From positions 1,540,099-1,604,098 of the forward strand of contig BSQZ01000040.1 in assembly GCA_033239005.1 (NCBI GenBank): a stretch of 64,000 nucleotides of DNA, written 5' to 3'. The position numbers were made by a program, and so were the translations under genes. How positions within the stretch are numbered: the stretch's first letter is position 1; every line of letters starts with the position of its first letter. Positions 13,885 through 24,872 of this stretch are shown here, in pieces. The DNA comes from Lamellibrachia satsuma (lineage: Eukaryota; Annelida; Polychaeta; Sabellida; Siboglinidae). The notes beneath the pieces are model-generated. The model worked only from the letters and a program-made list of their open reading frames with translations. It was not told where the DNA came from and made no database searches.

Positions 13885-14119
13885 ACGACTCAGTCACAGC
13901 ACCATAGACGCAAACAATGCCAGCGTCAGGATGGACCCAGAGGAGCACAGCAGCCTTCCACCGTGTCCGTACCATCCAGCTCACCTGAAACACTGAACAC
14001 ACAGCAGCCAAGAGGAAAGAAAGGGAAGAGACTGGGTCGATACTGCTGTGGCTTTGTTTTATTTACTGTGTTCGCAGCGATCATCGCTGGCGTTATCGTC
14101 ATCGCTGTGGTGCTTTCTG
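13885..14119 (+). CDS. Gene 1 exon: juxtamembrane segment and transmembrane span
   Basis: The acceptor is TTGTTATAG and the donor G|GTAAGA leaves phase 1. The 78 residues begin with a polar Gln/Arg-rich stretch, then a basic patch RGKKGKRLGRYCC and a hydrophobic span of about 23 residues beginning GFVLFTVFAA. Positive residues on the N-terminal side predict N-in/C-out (type II) topology, and the paired Cys at the membrane border could be palmitoylated. This exon anchors the whole ectodomain. Confidence 0.8.
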
Positions 14120-14159
14120 GTAAGAATCTGTTATTATCTTGCACTGTTCACTTGTCTAT

Positions 14160-14448
14160 TCATAATTGGTAGTTGTTATTTCTAGTAACATGCATTTTTC
14201 AGCATTGGTAGTTGTTATTTCAAGTAACATGCATTGCTTAGCATTGCTAGTTGTTAGTTAAAGTAACATGCTTTGTTCAGCATTGATAGTTGTTATTTCA
14301 AGTAATATGCATTGTTCAGCATTGGTAGTTGTTAATTCTAGTAACATGCATTGTTCAGCATTTCTGGTTGTTATTTCAAGGAACATGCTTTGTGCAGCTT
14401 TGATAGTTGTTATTTCAAGTAACATGCATTGTTCAGCATTGATAATTG
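14160..14448. repeat. 39-bp minisatellite, about 7 units
   Basis: Units of about 39 bp based on AGCATTGGTAGTTGTTATTT followed by CAAGTAACATGCATTGTTC, with point differences. Because 39 is a multiple of three, one frame stays open through much of the array, which is why an ORF appears here. It lies in the intron just after the membrane-span exon. Confidence 0.9.
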
Positions 14449-15018
14449 TTAGGTTTCAAGCTCGTTTTAATGTTAAAGACACAATTATATCATGTTATTA
14501 TTTAAAAATAACCAAACAACATGTCAAGTGCTATGCAACGTTGAAAACAATTACGATTGAAAAATGAATCTATTTGTTTAATTTAGTCATTTTTATATAA
14601 TATGTTTTCAATCAATTACTATAAATGTATTTTGTCAAAATGTCTGCTTGTGTTGATGTCTGCTTGAGTACAAGCCTGCTTTACATGCACCTGCACACTC
14701 ATGCACGCCTTGTGACTGACTTACTGAACTTGATACAAATATTTAAATAGCAGATCGATTTCATTATAATGTTTTTGAAACTAAAAGTTTTAACAGTAAA
14801 ATTAACAGGTCTAATTATTGTAATAATTAACCCAGATAACACAAAATACACAGTGCAAGTACGACCAATTACCATCATTCATTCTATTAATATCCTTGTC
14901 CTTTCATTACACAAACTGATTGGAATACAATAAGTATGGAACTTAGATTCCTTCTACGTCCAGTCAGTGTTTATGTCATGGCTGGTGTTGCCTTAATGTT
15001 TCGCATTTGCTTTGACAG

Positions 15019-15752
15019 CATCGGTAGTGTCATTGTGCGCTTCACCATAGTTGTCCAGCAGTTCAGTGCACGGGACCCTGGCAAGACTCAGAAAAACGCG
15101 GCTGATCTGGCGAAGGTGATCACACAAGACATAGTCCGGGAGGCGAACAAGAAGGGTGGTCTGTTTGACGACTACCAGAAAAAACCCGGGTCTCTGGGGA
15201 AGTTTGTTAAAGTAACAGCACCTTCTACCACAACAACAACTAAACCTACAACTACTACAATGACTACTACTACAACAACAACAAAATCAACAACAACAAT
15301 GACCAAAAGAACACAAACAACACAAGCGGCATATGTGACAACTTCAACAGCACCATCTGTGACAACTTCAAAAACATCATCTGTGACAACCCCAAAAGCA
15401 CCATCTGTGACATCTTCAAAAACACCATCTGTGACAACTTCAACAGCACCATCTGTGACAACTTCAAAAACTTCATCTGCAACAACCCCAAAAGCACCAT
15501 CTGTGACATCTTCAAAAACACCATCTGTGACAACTTCAACAGCACCATTTGTGACAACTTCAAAAGCATCATCTGTGACATCCTCAAAAGCACAATCTGT
15601 GATAACCTCAACGGAACTAGAACTAACCAGAACAACAGTGATGAAGCCGCCAGAAGTCACACCGACTACAGCAAGTGAAGCACCGGCTACATCATCAGTG
15701 ACTGAAACATCAACAGTTACTACACAGAAACCAGAAGAAACTACTACTACAG
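15019..15752 (+). CDS. Gene 1 exon: SEA-like segment and Thr-rich mucin region
   Basis: The first residues IGSVIVRFTIVVQQF match the cleavage-site strand of SEA domains (G-S-V-V-V), followed by an acidic/basic helix ending near FDDY. From about 15211 the protein becomes Thr/Ser/Pro rich with 8-residue units such as APSVTTSK grouped in a 32-residue (96-bp) higher-order repeat, a classic O-glycosylated mucin stretch. The donor ACAG|GTATAG is phase 1. The acceptor at 15018 has an excellent pyrimidine tract but needs an upstream exon ending in phase 2, which I do not see. An acceptor at 14963 would join the membrane exon directly in phase 1. The N-terminal half of a SEA fold is not visible either way. 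Confidence 0.75.
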
Positions 15753-15814
15753 GTATAGTGATGATTATCAAGATTTTCAGTTTGTCTTGTAATCATTGGA
15801 GGTAGGTTACATAA

Positions 15815-17120
15815 TAATGGCAGAGTGGCACGGGATAAGAAATGGGGGTAAAACGATAACTGTGTGTGCATGATAATGTAGACCATTATGAAATACATAG
15901 TATTTAAATCTAAATTTAGCTTTTTGTAAAGGACCAAGAAACAAGTTTGTATTTACTGAGCCAAGAATCAAACACTCTTTACACGATGATTGTACAGAAA
16001 GTATGTGTAACAACTGAAACGGGATGGGAGTGCTCCTGTCCAAGATAAGTTTCACTCATTATTCGTGGAGGCAGTCAAGTGGAGCAAGATAGGAAATAGT
16101 TATAACATGGTTCAACTGGGTGTGCATGATAATGATGAGATACATAATAATTTAACTTAAATATTTTCTTTGTAAAGGAATGAGATACAAATATTGCATT
16201 TAGTGTGCAAGAAATTTTTTTTTATATAATGACATCGGAACTGCAAAAATTACTGTTATTGTTAGGGTTAGAGTGATGTTTTGTGAATATTTGTTATATT
16301 ATTTCTCATATGTAGGCCAAATTCAAATGTTCTAATTTCTGTCGATAATTGATTACTGGTGCACTTTAAAGTGCAACATGAACCACAATCAAGCGACGGG
16401 AGCGATAATAAGACATAATCAGATAAAAAGGTACAAATTATGCAGTTATAAAAACAAAATCATTGCATTACATTACAATAGCATCATCAAAAAGGACACT
16501 GTTGCATACACCAGCGACTTATGATTACTGTGACGATAACTGGTGTGCTTGGTGTGAATTGTGAAAGAAACCTGCACGGACACTACATGTCAGAACAGTG
16601 GCACATGCAATGACATGGTGTGCATCTGTCCTGATGGGTACAGTGGCACCCGTTGTGGACACAGTGAGTTATATATCACATTCATTACATTTACAATTGG
16701 TGGTGTTTTGTTGCCACATTTGTTAGATTGGCCACTTAATTGTTCATGCTTGCTTTCTGTTTAATTTCTCATTTTACTTTACATTGTTTCCATGTTATTA
16801 ATAGTTTTAATGATGTGTATTGTTTTTATAGTAGGCAACAGTATAATTACTATTATTATATATATATATCCATCACTATTTACAATAAATGTTGCTCAAT
16901 CATAAATTACAATGCATGGCTCGCTTCGTAGAATTTGTAACATTCCTCCAGCAAATATGAGAGTCCAAATTAAGTGTTATTGCTTAAATGTTCTCTTTGC
17001 AAAGGAATGAAATACAAATATTGCATTTAGTATGCAAGAATTTTTTTATGTTTCGAATTTCTGCCAATAATTAATTACTGGTGCGCTTTTAAATGCAACA
17101 TGAACCACAATCAAACGACG
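15815..17120. repeat. Triplicated intronic segment
   Basis: Three similar stretches around 15815-15965, 16060-16220 and 16940-17060 share a 'GTAAAGGAATGA(G/A)ATACAAATATTGCATTTAGT' type core. The piece 'TACTGGTGC(A/G)CTTT...ATGAACCACAATCAA' recurs near 16350-16400 and 17080-17120. This indicates local duplication of intron sequence around the mucin exon. Confidence 0.6.
16568..16663 (+). CDS. Gene 1 exon: EGF-like (cassette 0, EGF-C position)
   Basis: Phase 1-1, 96 nt. Six cysteines in EGF spacing: ETCTDTTCQNSGTC then VCICPDGYSGTRC. The acceptor GAAAG is weak in pyrimidines; the donor is A|GTGAGT. It is shorter than the other EGF exons because the loop between C3 and C4 is reduced to a few residues. 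Confidence 0.8.
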
Positions 17121-17123
17121 GGA

Positions 17124-17196
17124 GAAACAGCACCATTTGAGTGTTTCCACATTAACTGTTACTACACTGACAACAACAGCAACTACTACTATTGCT
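17124..17196 (+). pseudogene. Decayed copy of the mucin exon 3' end
   Basis: The sequence matches the last about 70 bases of the mucin exon, including the CTACTACT...TACAGGT junction. It reads TVTTLTTTATTTIAT in the mucin frame. No acceptor in the right phase was found upstream, so I regard it as a relic of exon duplication and not a used exon. Confidence 0.5.
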
Positions 17197-17676
17197 ACAG
17201 GTTGAGTGACATTTTTGTGAATGTTCGTATGTGTGACATATACACTTATTGAATTACTGATGTGCTTTTAAATACAAACAACATAAATCACAATCATATG
17301 ATGAGAGATAATTTATGGCAGACAATTTGTATTAGAATATCTACCCAAAGAACATGTATGTAATGAAACAAGATACAAAGAAAATAATTGCGTAAACCAA
17401 ATTAAATTACAATCACATCACCAGAAAGAGATGTGGACAATACAATGTGGTTATGCAAGTTATAGCAAACATTATTATTTCCATATATACATAGCACAAT
17501 GGACAATTTGTTACATCTGCCAACAAGAAAGACTGTCATTGTAGCTCCTTGGTTACAAATCAACCTATGTAAAATCGAATGTATGCATTTAGTACATGTA
17601 AAAGAGGGACATAATAATCACTGTAATCTGTTGCAAAATCTATGAGTGCTCACTATAACTGTTTACTGTAGAAATT

Positions 17677-17855
17677 GACCCTGGGCTCCCCTTGCTAGCT
17701 GCACAACAAATTGCCCTGGGCTCCCCTTGCTAGCTGCACAACAAATTGACCCTGGGCTCCCCTTGCTAGCTGCACAACAAATTGACCCTGGGCTCCCCTT
17801 GCTAGCTGCAAAACAAATTGACCCTGGGCTCCCCTTGCTAGCTGCAAAACAAACG
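17677..17855. repeat. 36-bp minisatellite, 5 units
   Basis: Five nearly identical units of ATTGACCCTGGGCTCCCCTT followed by GCTAGCTGCACAACAA. The unit is GC-rich compared with the surrounding intron. Differences are single bases and one 2-bp deletion, so expansion is recent. Confidence 0.95.
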
Positions 17856-18634
17856 CCTGAATCTAATCATGGCCCAACTTTTCTCTGGTAATTATCATCT
17901 AGCCAGTAGGGGTGGTGACATGAAAGGAGCCCTCCTGGGAAAGCCTAGGAGATAGCTCCGCAATAAACAAATGGCTGCAATCATTCATGGTGTATATTGG
18001 CAGAATGGGATACAACTTGGTCTTAAAAGAAATCTTGTTTTCCGGTGCACATTTTGAATATTCCGTGCAACATTTTGACATCTCTTGTCGCTGGATGTGT
18101 TTTCTGAAGAAAAATGGTTTGCCCAGCTGGGTTAAATATAGGGATTGTAGGTATAGATTATTATTTTATTTGTATCAAAGATGCCAACCCTCTCAATTTC
18201 GGCGGGAGGCTCCCTATTTCAAGATTCAACTCCCGATTCCCAATATGCCACTTTATGGCATCAAAACCTCCCGATAACATCGCCTTTTCCACATATCAAA
18301 TCAATTTAATTCAAAAAGCATCGCAAAGTAGTTTTATGTCACCGTCAACTTGCTCTAATTATTAGTGCCTGGGAACAGCGCACTGTCTCAGTACCCAAAC
18401 TATTTGCGTTATGGTCGTTGTCAACATTGTAAAACACGTCAAAGCCAAGGCATCGTCGACCACATGCAGGAAGACGAAATCAGGTTGCTTAGTTAAAAGT
18501 TGACACCCCCGCTGCGGCCAGAGGTCTGCATTCTTGCTGTCAGCACTGACCCTCCTCCCACGCAAAGCATGTTAAAGCGAATCCCTTGATTTGTGAAGCG
18601 TGACATGTACATGTTTTGGTTTCGGTCTGGACAG

Positions 18635-18769
18635 AGTTGACGTTCTGTGAGCTAGAGACGCCTTGTCAAAATGGTGGTACGTGCATCGACGAAGGAGAAG
18701 ATAATTATGTATGCGTATGTCCAAAATGTGAATGTTCAACGGCGGAGCCTTTCAACAACTGCGTAATAG
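18635..18769 (+). CDS. Gene 1 exon: 8-cysteine EGF variant (cassette 0)
   Basis: Phase 1-1, 135 nt. The start is EGF-like (FCELETPCQNGGTC), but after VCVCP the usual glycine-rich loop is replaced by KCECSTAEPFNNC, giving eight cysteines. The acceptor is TCTGGACAG and the donor G|GTATGT. The same variant recurs at 22798 and in gene 2. Confidence 0.9.
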
Positions 18770-19288
18770 GTATGTGTAATGAAGTAGTCAATTCGTTGAT
18801 CAGTTATTTAATGAAAAAATGTAACAAACTGCTTAATTGTTATTCCGTGTAACACTGATGAAGTCATTGCCACGCAAATATATCTACACATATACTGTTG
18901 CATAAACCGGCAGTAAATAAATTACATCAGTACCTGAAATCTTTCGTTGACGTGTGAAATAAAGCATAATTATAATAATAATAATTGATGTGAATTCATC
19001 ACTGCAAAGCCGTAATATAGAACAAAGAAGAACAACAATATTTTTGTACTGTTTGGAATCATAAATGTATAGCTATGTTATCAGCTAAGTTAGGAAACTT
19101 TTCCTGTGTTTTGCCTTAAAAGGTGCAGGATATCAAGATCAAATGACTGGTATAAGAAATCTGATGATGATGACTAAAAATTCTTATTGTAGGCAGACGA
19201 CAATTACTAAATATAAAACAACTAGATTACCATATATTATTTGTTCAGTTTTACTTGCAATTTGTAACTTACTATTGATATCTGTTCC

Positions 19289-20081
19289 CAGGGTTGAAAA
19301 AATCATGATTTTTCTATAAAAAAAATAACAAAATGGATTTTTTTATTTAAATCGGATTTATTTGATTTTTTTTAAATCTGATATATAAATATTTATATAG
19401 ATGTATAAATTTGTAAACTCTTTCAAACATGTTCTATTCAAATCGATTTGGGTTCTTATCTTAGCAGAGGGTACATGATTTTTGCTTATATAAAGACATT
19501 AGACAATGTCCACAAGGCCTAATCACCTGTAGTTGGCTAATCTGTCTTGGAACAGAAAGCTTGCTTTGTGTCTGTCTGTGGCTGTAGCAGTGGTAATTAT
19601 TGTTTGCATATAGGGTGGATTAGCACCTGTCCAGGGCTCTGTGTACTCGCAGGGTCTATAACCAGAATACCAACTGGTACAGTATTAAACAACTAAGTCA
19701 ACATACTAAATTGGTAATAACTAGCACAAGCTATAAGTGGACTTTAACTCAGGGCTTTTGTGTTGAAAAGATACTTCCTCTGGAAGACAAGTTTGTGTGG
19801 CTTCACTGCATTCAGAAAGGGAATAGCTCAAACATACACAATGTCATAAAATATTTGACTATCAAGCTATCTGGTGACAATACAGCTACACAAGTGTGCA
19901 CTCTTTGTGTTTTGTATTAAAAAACATGCTTGTAAACAATTATTTGTGTTAAATTCATATAAATCAGCAAATAAAAAAACCGGAAGTCAAAAAAATCATA
20001 AATCAATGATTTTTTTGGAGTGATTTAAATCATGATTTAAATCAATGATTTAAATCAAATGATTTAAATCAAACAAACCTG
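19289..20081. mobile_element. Non-autonomous hAT DNA transposon
   Basis: A 793-bp element with termini CAGGGTTG and CAAACCTG (imperfect inverted repeats) and a perfect 8-bp target duplication TCTGTTCC at 19281-19288 and 20082-20089. Both ends carry ATTTAAATC-rich subterminal repeats. No recognisable transposase; one open frame (19711-19920) has no family I know. Inserted in a gene 1 intron only 32 bp before a CBM14 exon. Confidence 0.9.
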
Positions 20082-20113
20082 TCTGTTCCTACAAATGACA
20101 ATACTGATTTCAG

Positions 20114-20323
20114 ATGAGGCCAACATCTGCAAGGGACAATATTTGAATCCTTTCAAACTCATTCCACATCCGTATGACTGCAAGAAGTTTGTCAACTGCA
20201 CGAAAGACGGCACGTTTGTTCAAGAGAAATTCGTCTGGAGCTATACAGATGGAAATCACGTGTTCAACCCAAAGAAGGAGACATCTGATTTTCCCCAAAA
20301 CGTCCCTTGCGCCACACAGAAAG
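20114..20323 (+). CDS. Gene 1 exon: 4-Cys CBM14-like domain (cassette 0)
   Basis: Phase 1-1, 210 nt. DEANIC, then the peritrophin-A core LIPHPYDCKKFVNC, an aromatic FVWSY region, VFNP and a final PC. Family members normally have six cysteines; the fourth and fifth, which pair with each other, are absent here. Acceptor ATTTCAG, donor G|GTGAGA. Expected extracellular chitin-binding module, with binding not testable from sequence. Confidence 0.9.
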
Positions 20324-20676
20324 GTGAGATTGACATATATGTACACACACTCACATGCATCTGATCAAATCCAATTTGTTTAATATTTTATAACTATTAG
20401 AGACGGCATGCTTTGAAGTAGTTACCAAAGTTTAAAAATTGGAAGAAAACATAGACCCAAGCAGAAAAAACCTTACAAGGAGTAAATTGGAAAACTGTCT
20501 CATGGTGTCACGGCTTTGCTATGACAAAAATGACAGAGAGGATAGTATATGAGACAGAATATTTATTATATATACAATATAATAATGGATTCACCAGTTT
20601 AAAATATAGGTTCCGCTGACACAATCAGCAATGGCTGAATATAGATTCTGTATCGATTCAGATAAATCAGTAACAT

Positions 20677-20765
<89 letters not shown>

Positions 20766-20766
20766 T
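20677..20766. repeat. (CA)n microsatellite
   Basis: About 85 bp of CA repeats ending in GCATGCATGCATG, in a gene 1 intron. Confidence 0.95.
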
Positions 20767-20944
20767 GCATGCATGTCACCTGCAATATCAATATTTATAT
20801 AATATTGTTGACTGTAATTACATATGCCATAGTTGGTTATGAATAAACCAGGAACTTTATGGAATGCAACATTATTGGATATTGTCAAGTTTGGTGGAAT
20901 GATTTCGTAAGCAATTAATGAGCAAGATTGCTTTGTGGTTGCAG

Positions 20945-21058
20945 AGATCAAGTTATGTGCTGTTGACACGTGTGTTAATGGTGGGACGTGCAAAGACAGC
21001 ATGATTGGCTTCGAGTGTCACTGTGCATCTGGATACAAAGGCATGACATGTGAAGAAT
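20945..21058 (+). CDS. Gene 1 exon: EGF-A (cassette 1)
   Basis: Phase 1-1, 114 nt. EIKLCAVDTCVNGGTC then FECHCASGYKGMTC, six cysteines. The donor T|GTGGGT is weak, but it sits exactly where EGF-A at 26967 has A|GTGAGT. This copy is more divergent from the EGF-A exons of gene 2 than the copy at 26967. Confidence 0.85.
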
Positions 21059-21692
21059 GTGGGTTTCTGTAAATTATTAAGTGTTCTGGTTTTGAAAATA
21101 TGACTAACATTGCCAATTCCCCAGTGCCAAGTTCTGGATTCTCCTGGGGATGTTGATTGTAATGTTTGCCCAACAAAACGTGTTTGAATAAAAGCTGTTC
21201 TTCTGTTTTAGCTTATCCTTGGAACTTTTTTAAATTGTTATCCAAATATATGTAAATTGACATGCCAATATTTACTGCATGCTGATTAGTGAAAGAAACA
21301 CTGACTCTAAAACAGAGTACTGAAGTGTTCTGGATGACGGTTGGCGTTGTTTGCTATGCCTGGGTCATTTGAGTACTGGTGTGCATAGGAGATAGCAACA
21401 CAAATCTACAGATGCCTGTACCCTTTGAACAGATTATTTAAAAAAACAAATCCTAAAAAAACACTGATATTATACAACACTTGTTCCGCAAGCACTGGCC
21501 TATTGTCACAATTTGCCAATGCCCCATCATTAGTTATCCATTGTTATCATACAAGTACAAGTGAGACAGACAGAACAGGTAAAGTGCATATATCCTGTAT
21601 TTACACTTTCGTTGCATTGCGTTTCGTTACGTTGCTACATAGTGAACAACTGCATGCAGTTTAAAGAAAATAAGGATTGTGTTTTTTCACAG

Positions 21693-21806
21693 TGATTGAA
21701 ACCTGTGTGGCAGACACTTGCGAGAACAATGGGATATGTTCCAACACTTCAGTTGGCATAAATTGTGCCTGTCATTCTGGTTATGGTGGAATCCACTGTG
21801 AAAAGG
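21693..21806 (+). CDS. Gene 1 exon: EGF-B (cassette 1)
   Basis: Phase 1-1, 114 nt. VIETCVADTCENNGIC then INCACHSGYGGIHC. Acceptor TTTTTTCACAG, donor G|GTAAGT. Six cysteines; no calcium-binding consensus. Confidence 0.9.
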
Positions 21807-22208
21807 GTAAGTACATGTACTGGTTGCAGTTGAGTAGTGGCTTATATTGTTGCTTAATATAATCAAAAATTGGAACACATTATGAGCAATAAATACCGAA
21901 CCATTAGTTGTCAAGTATGGTGCAATGTGTTTATTGTTTTTTCTGAATTTTTGTGTTCTACTACGTGGAAACAAGTATGTTTTAGTGCATGTATTTTACA
22001 GGCATCAATTACTGTGTTGATCATGTCTAAGACAAACAACGTACACACAATCAGGAATTATCGACCAAATTTGTTTACATTTATATGATGGTCACATAAA
22101 TATTAATGTGTTAACAAACGAGGACATCGTATTTACATCATGAAAATCACTCCCTATCAAACTTACAATTCATAGATGCGCTTTTCCAGAAATACGATAT
22201 TGTTTCAG

Positions 22209-22325
22209 AAATACAGTATTGCAAAGATGTTACTTGTAATAGTGGATCAACTTGCATGGAGGACGATGATACCGGTTACAAATGTATTTGTGCGGCTAGT
22301 TTCACTGGAGCCCTATGTGAGACAG
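22209..22325 (+). CDS. Gene 1 exon: EGF-C (cassette 1)
   Basis: Phase 1-1, 117 nt. EIQYCKDVTCNSGSTC then YKCICAASFTGALCETG. Acceptor TTGTTTCAG, donor G|GTGATG. The ending LCETG is shared with the EGF-C exons of gene 2. Confidence 0.9.
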
Positions 22326-22797
22326 GTGATGTTCATTACGATAACAATTATTTTCTTTGTCACTACATGGAATCTACCTGTTGTAAGCATTTACATGACA
22401 TTTACCTGACAAGTATAATCGATCCACTTTGCCTGTTGGTAATCCAAAACGAAATGATATTTGTAAATATTGATATTCAATCCATTGTTGCAATGAGGTC
22501 AGTTTGAATAGATCATTGTTGCAGAAATATTAACAATGCACTTAAAACCACCTACCGGCCTTTATACTATGTACTGGATGTATTAAAGTAAAATGAAGTT
22601 GCAGTATGTATATCTTGTACTGTTCTTGTACTAAAATCACTATACAAAATAGAAGTTTGACAGTTAACGGATACATTTTGTCATAAAGATCATGGTTTTA
22701 TTACAAGTTCTAGCATATGTAAACTATGGCATGACATGTATGTTGAGTTCAACAAAGCAGTACATTGTATTTGTATGTAATTTCCAACTCTCTGCAG

Positions 22798-22932
22798 AAT
22801 GGAAGTTCTGCCAACGTGAGATGCCATGTAAGAACGGCGGTACATGTGTCGACCTGCCAAAAGATAACTATGTGTGCGTATGTCCAAGATGTGGATGTTC
22901 AGCAGAGAAGCCTTTCGACAACTGTACAATAG
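22798..22932 (+). CDS. Gene 1 exon: 8-cysteine EGF variant (cassette 1)
   Basis: Phase 1-1, 135 nt. FCQREMPCKNGGTC, then VCVCPRCGCSAEKPFDNC. Nearly the same protein as gene 2 exons at 63161 and 55636. Acceptor CTCTCTGCAG, donor G|GTATGT. Confidence 0.92.
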   Translation, partial: NGSSANVRCHVRTAVHVSTCQKITMCAYVQDVDVQQRSLSTTVQ

Positions 22933-23039
22933 GTATGTTTGTCAAATGTATTGTTTTAAAGATACCTCCTCAATTAAATTTTTTTCTAGTCTCATTTCAA
23001 ATTTATTTTTGCAAAATATCAAACCTTCCTGATATCCAC

Positions 23040-24345
23040 TGCAACATGCTAGGTCAATGAAGACCATTGTAGACATAGCGAGACTTGCGAACATCGTCAG
23101 AACACTTGAGTAGAACTTGTCGATTTCGGCTACGTGTTTTGCCACTTGGGTAGAAGTTGGAGTGTATACATTGATATTCGACATCAAGGTCAAGGGTGAT
23201 CACAGTTTTCTGCTCTGGCCTCATCACAACAGCTGATATGTTCTGTGTCACTGCCAACACAGTGTTCAGTGTTCTATAATCTGTTGGTGCTTATCGGAAA
23301 AGTGGTGCTACAACTTCACTATTTGTCCTAGAAGACGTCACATCTCTTTTAGTTGCAATAGCAGAGAGTTGGTTGCAGACGATGTTGACACCACATACGT
23401 CTTTTGTGAATGTGTAATTTGCATGTCAGAGCTTCCATGTAGTTCCATTGTTTCACAAAGCATGTACTGACCGCAGCTACTTTCACTTTGTGTTGTCATG
23501 GAGCTTGAGGCATCCTTGATGGTTCTGCTGATATGTGCATCTGTGTGGTTATCTGAGTCCTCTTGTGACATCCTTCCATGATGATCAGTGTTGGAGTTAC
23601 CGGCATCGTACAAACATTCAGGCCTGGCAGTGTTACGCTGAATACTACCATTACCCAAGTGACCTGCCAACATCCAAGACCGGTCCATTACACCATATAT
23701 CTTCAACAAGCCCAAACGGCAGTTGAATCTGTAAATCTCAAACTTTATGGCTTTTGGGAAAATGAAATGATTCTGTCGTCACTTGTCCTTTCTTTAATGA
23801 CAATAAACCTTTTGCTCATGTCATCAGTTTGTACAATGTGCAGCTTGCCTTCGTTGGGGTTTTCACATTGAAATGCACATGACATGCACTTAGGATCAGT
23901 CCTACTACTTTTTCATACATGGCCCACATCTCGACTCACATCATTTGATTTTTATGGATGCCCAATATTTGCCGGCATTACTTGTAGTAGTTCACGGGAA
24001 GATGAATCACGGAATCTTTTTTCTGCTCTTTCTAGCATCCTTTTATGAACTACACTCTTATAACTTTCTGTGCTGTATTTTACTTGTTCAAGTTCACTTG
24101 TAGACAATCTCTCCAAATTGCACTGTGCTTCACCATATTTTGCCCACTTTTGAGCAAAGTCCAACAGCTTGTAGACTGAAACCAAGGAAGCGTTTTTCAA
24201 TACAAATTATACATGTCTGGGCAGCCATTTTTAGACGTTCATCTGTTACAGTGATGACGTATAGTGGTATAACCCCCACCAGAAGCACTGTCGCAGATAC
24301 CACCTGAAAATATATACTCCTTACTAGACACTCTATACTATTCAT
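23040..24345 (-). pseudogene. Decayed minus-strand ORF of unknown family
   Basis: Minus-strand frames 24345-24130 (with CIICIEKRF), 24200-23952 (YKLLDFAQKWAKYGEAQC) and 23715-23338 succeed one another with frameshifts, and further fragments (STQVAKHVAEIDKFYSSVL) reach 23050. The Cys pair followed by a helical segment recalls ORFs of uncharacterised repeats in invertebrate genomes, but I cannot name the family. It lies in the intron between gene 1 exons at 22932 and 26002 and is opposite in strand. Confidence 0.4.
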
Positions 24346-24872
24346 ATTGGTACAAAATTCATGATAATAGTATTTTAATTTTAGTTATTTTAATATCGTT
24401 AATTGAGAACATACATAGCTAACCTGTAACACCGTTTTACTAACTATATATTTCTCAATAATAAATTAAGCAAGAAATGTCATTATCATTAGGCCATGAC
24501 AACAAAATTGTGAACAATATTGGGAATGGCATTCCATACTATTCAAATTCTACGCGATAAACATTCGACACGATAAACATAGTCTTCCTCTCAGAACAAC
24601 TTTTCTAACAATTTGTTTGCTCTCAACAGATAAAATAACTGTTGTTGAATCAGAACATCGATCATTGGACAGAAAATGTCTTAAGTGTTTTTGGCAAAAT
24701 TTTATATTATACAAATATAGCAAATTTGGCCCCAGCTGGTTCACATGTGTTTTTATTGCTCTTTTTGGAATTAAAATTAACCCGTTTTACAAGGAACAAA
24801 CTGATCCATATGATATAAGATGTAAATAAAGATATAAATAAATGTGATATAAGATACATAAATAGATACAAC

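Noticed and set aside
14464..14567. Possible SEA N-terminal exon (frame with FNVKDTIIS)
   Set aside because: No donor in the required phase before the stop and no convincing SEA similarity.
15172..15771. Val-rich minus-strand ORF of 199 codons
   Set aside because: Antisense shadow of the repetitive Thr-rich mucin exon; period-3 repeats keep several frames open.
20591..21002. Cys-Val repeat ORFs
   Set aside because: Translations of a (CA)n/(GT)n array.
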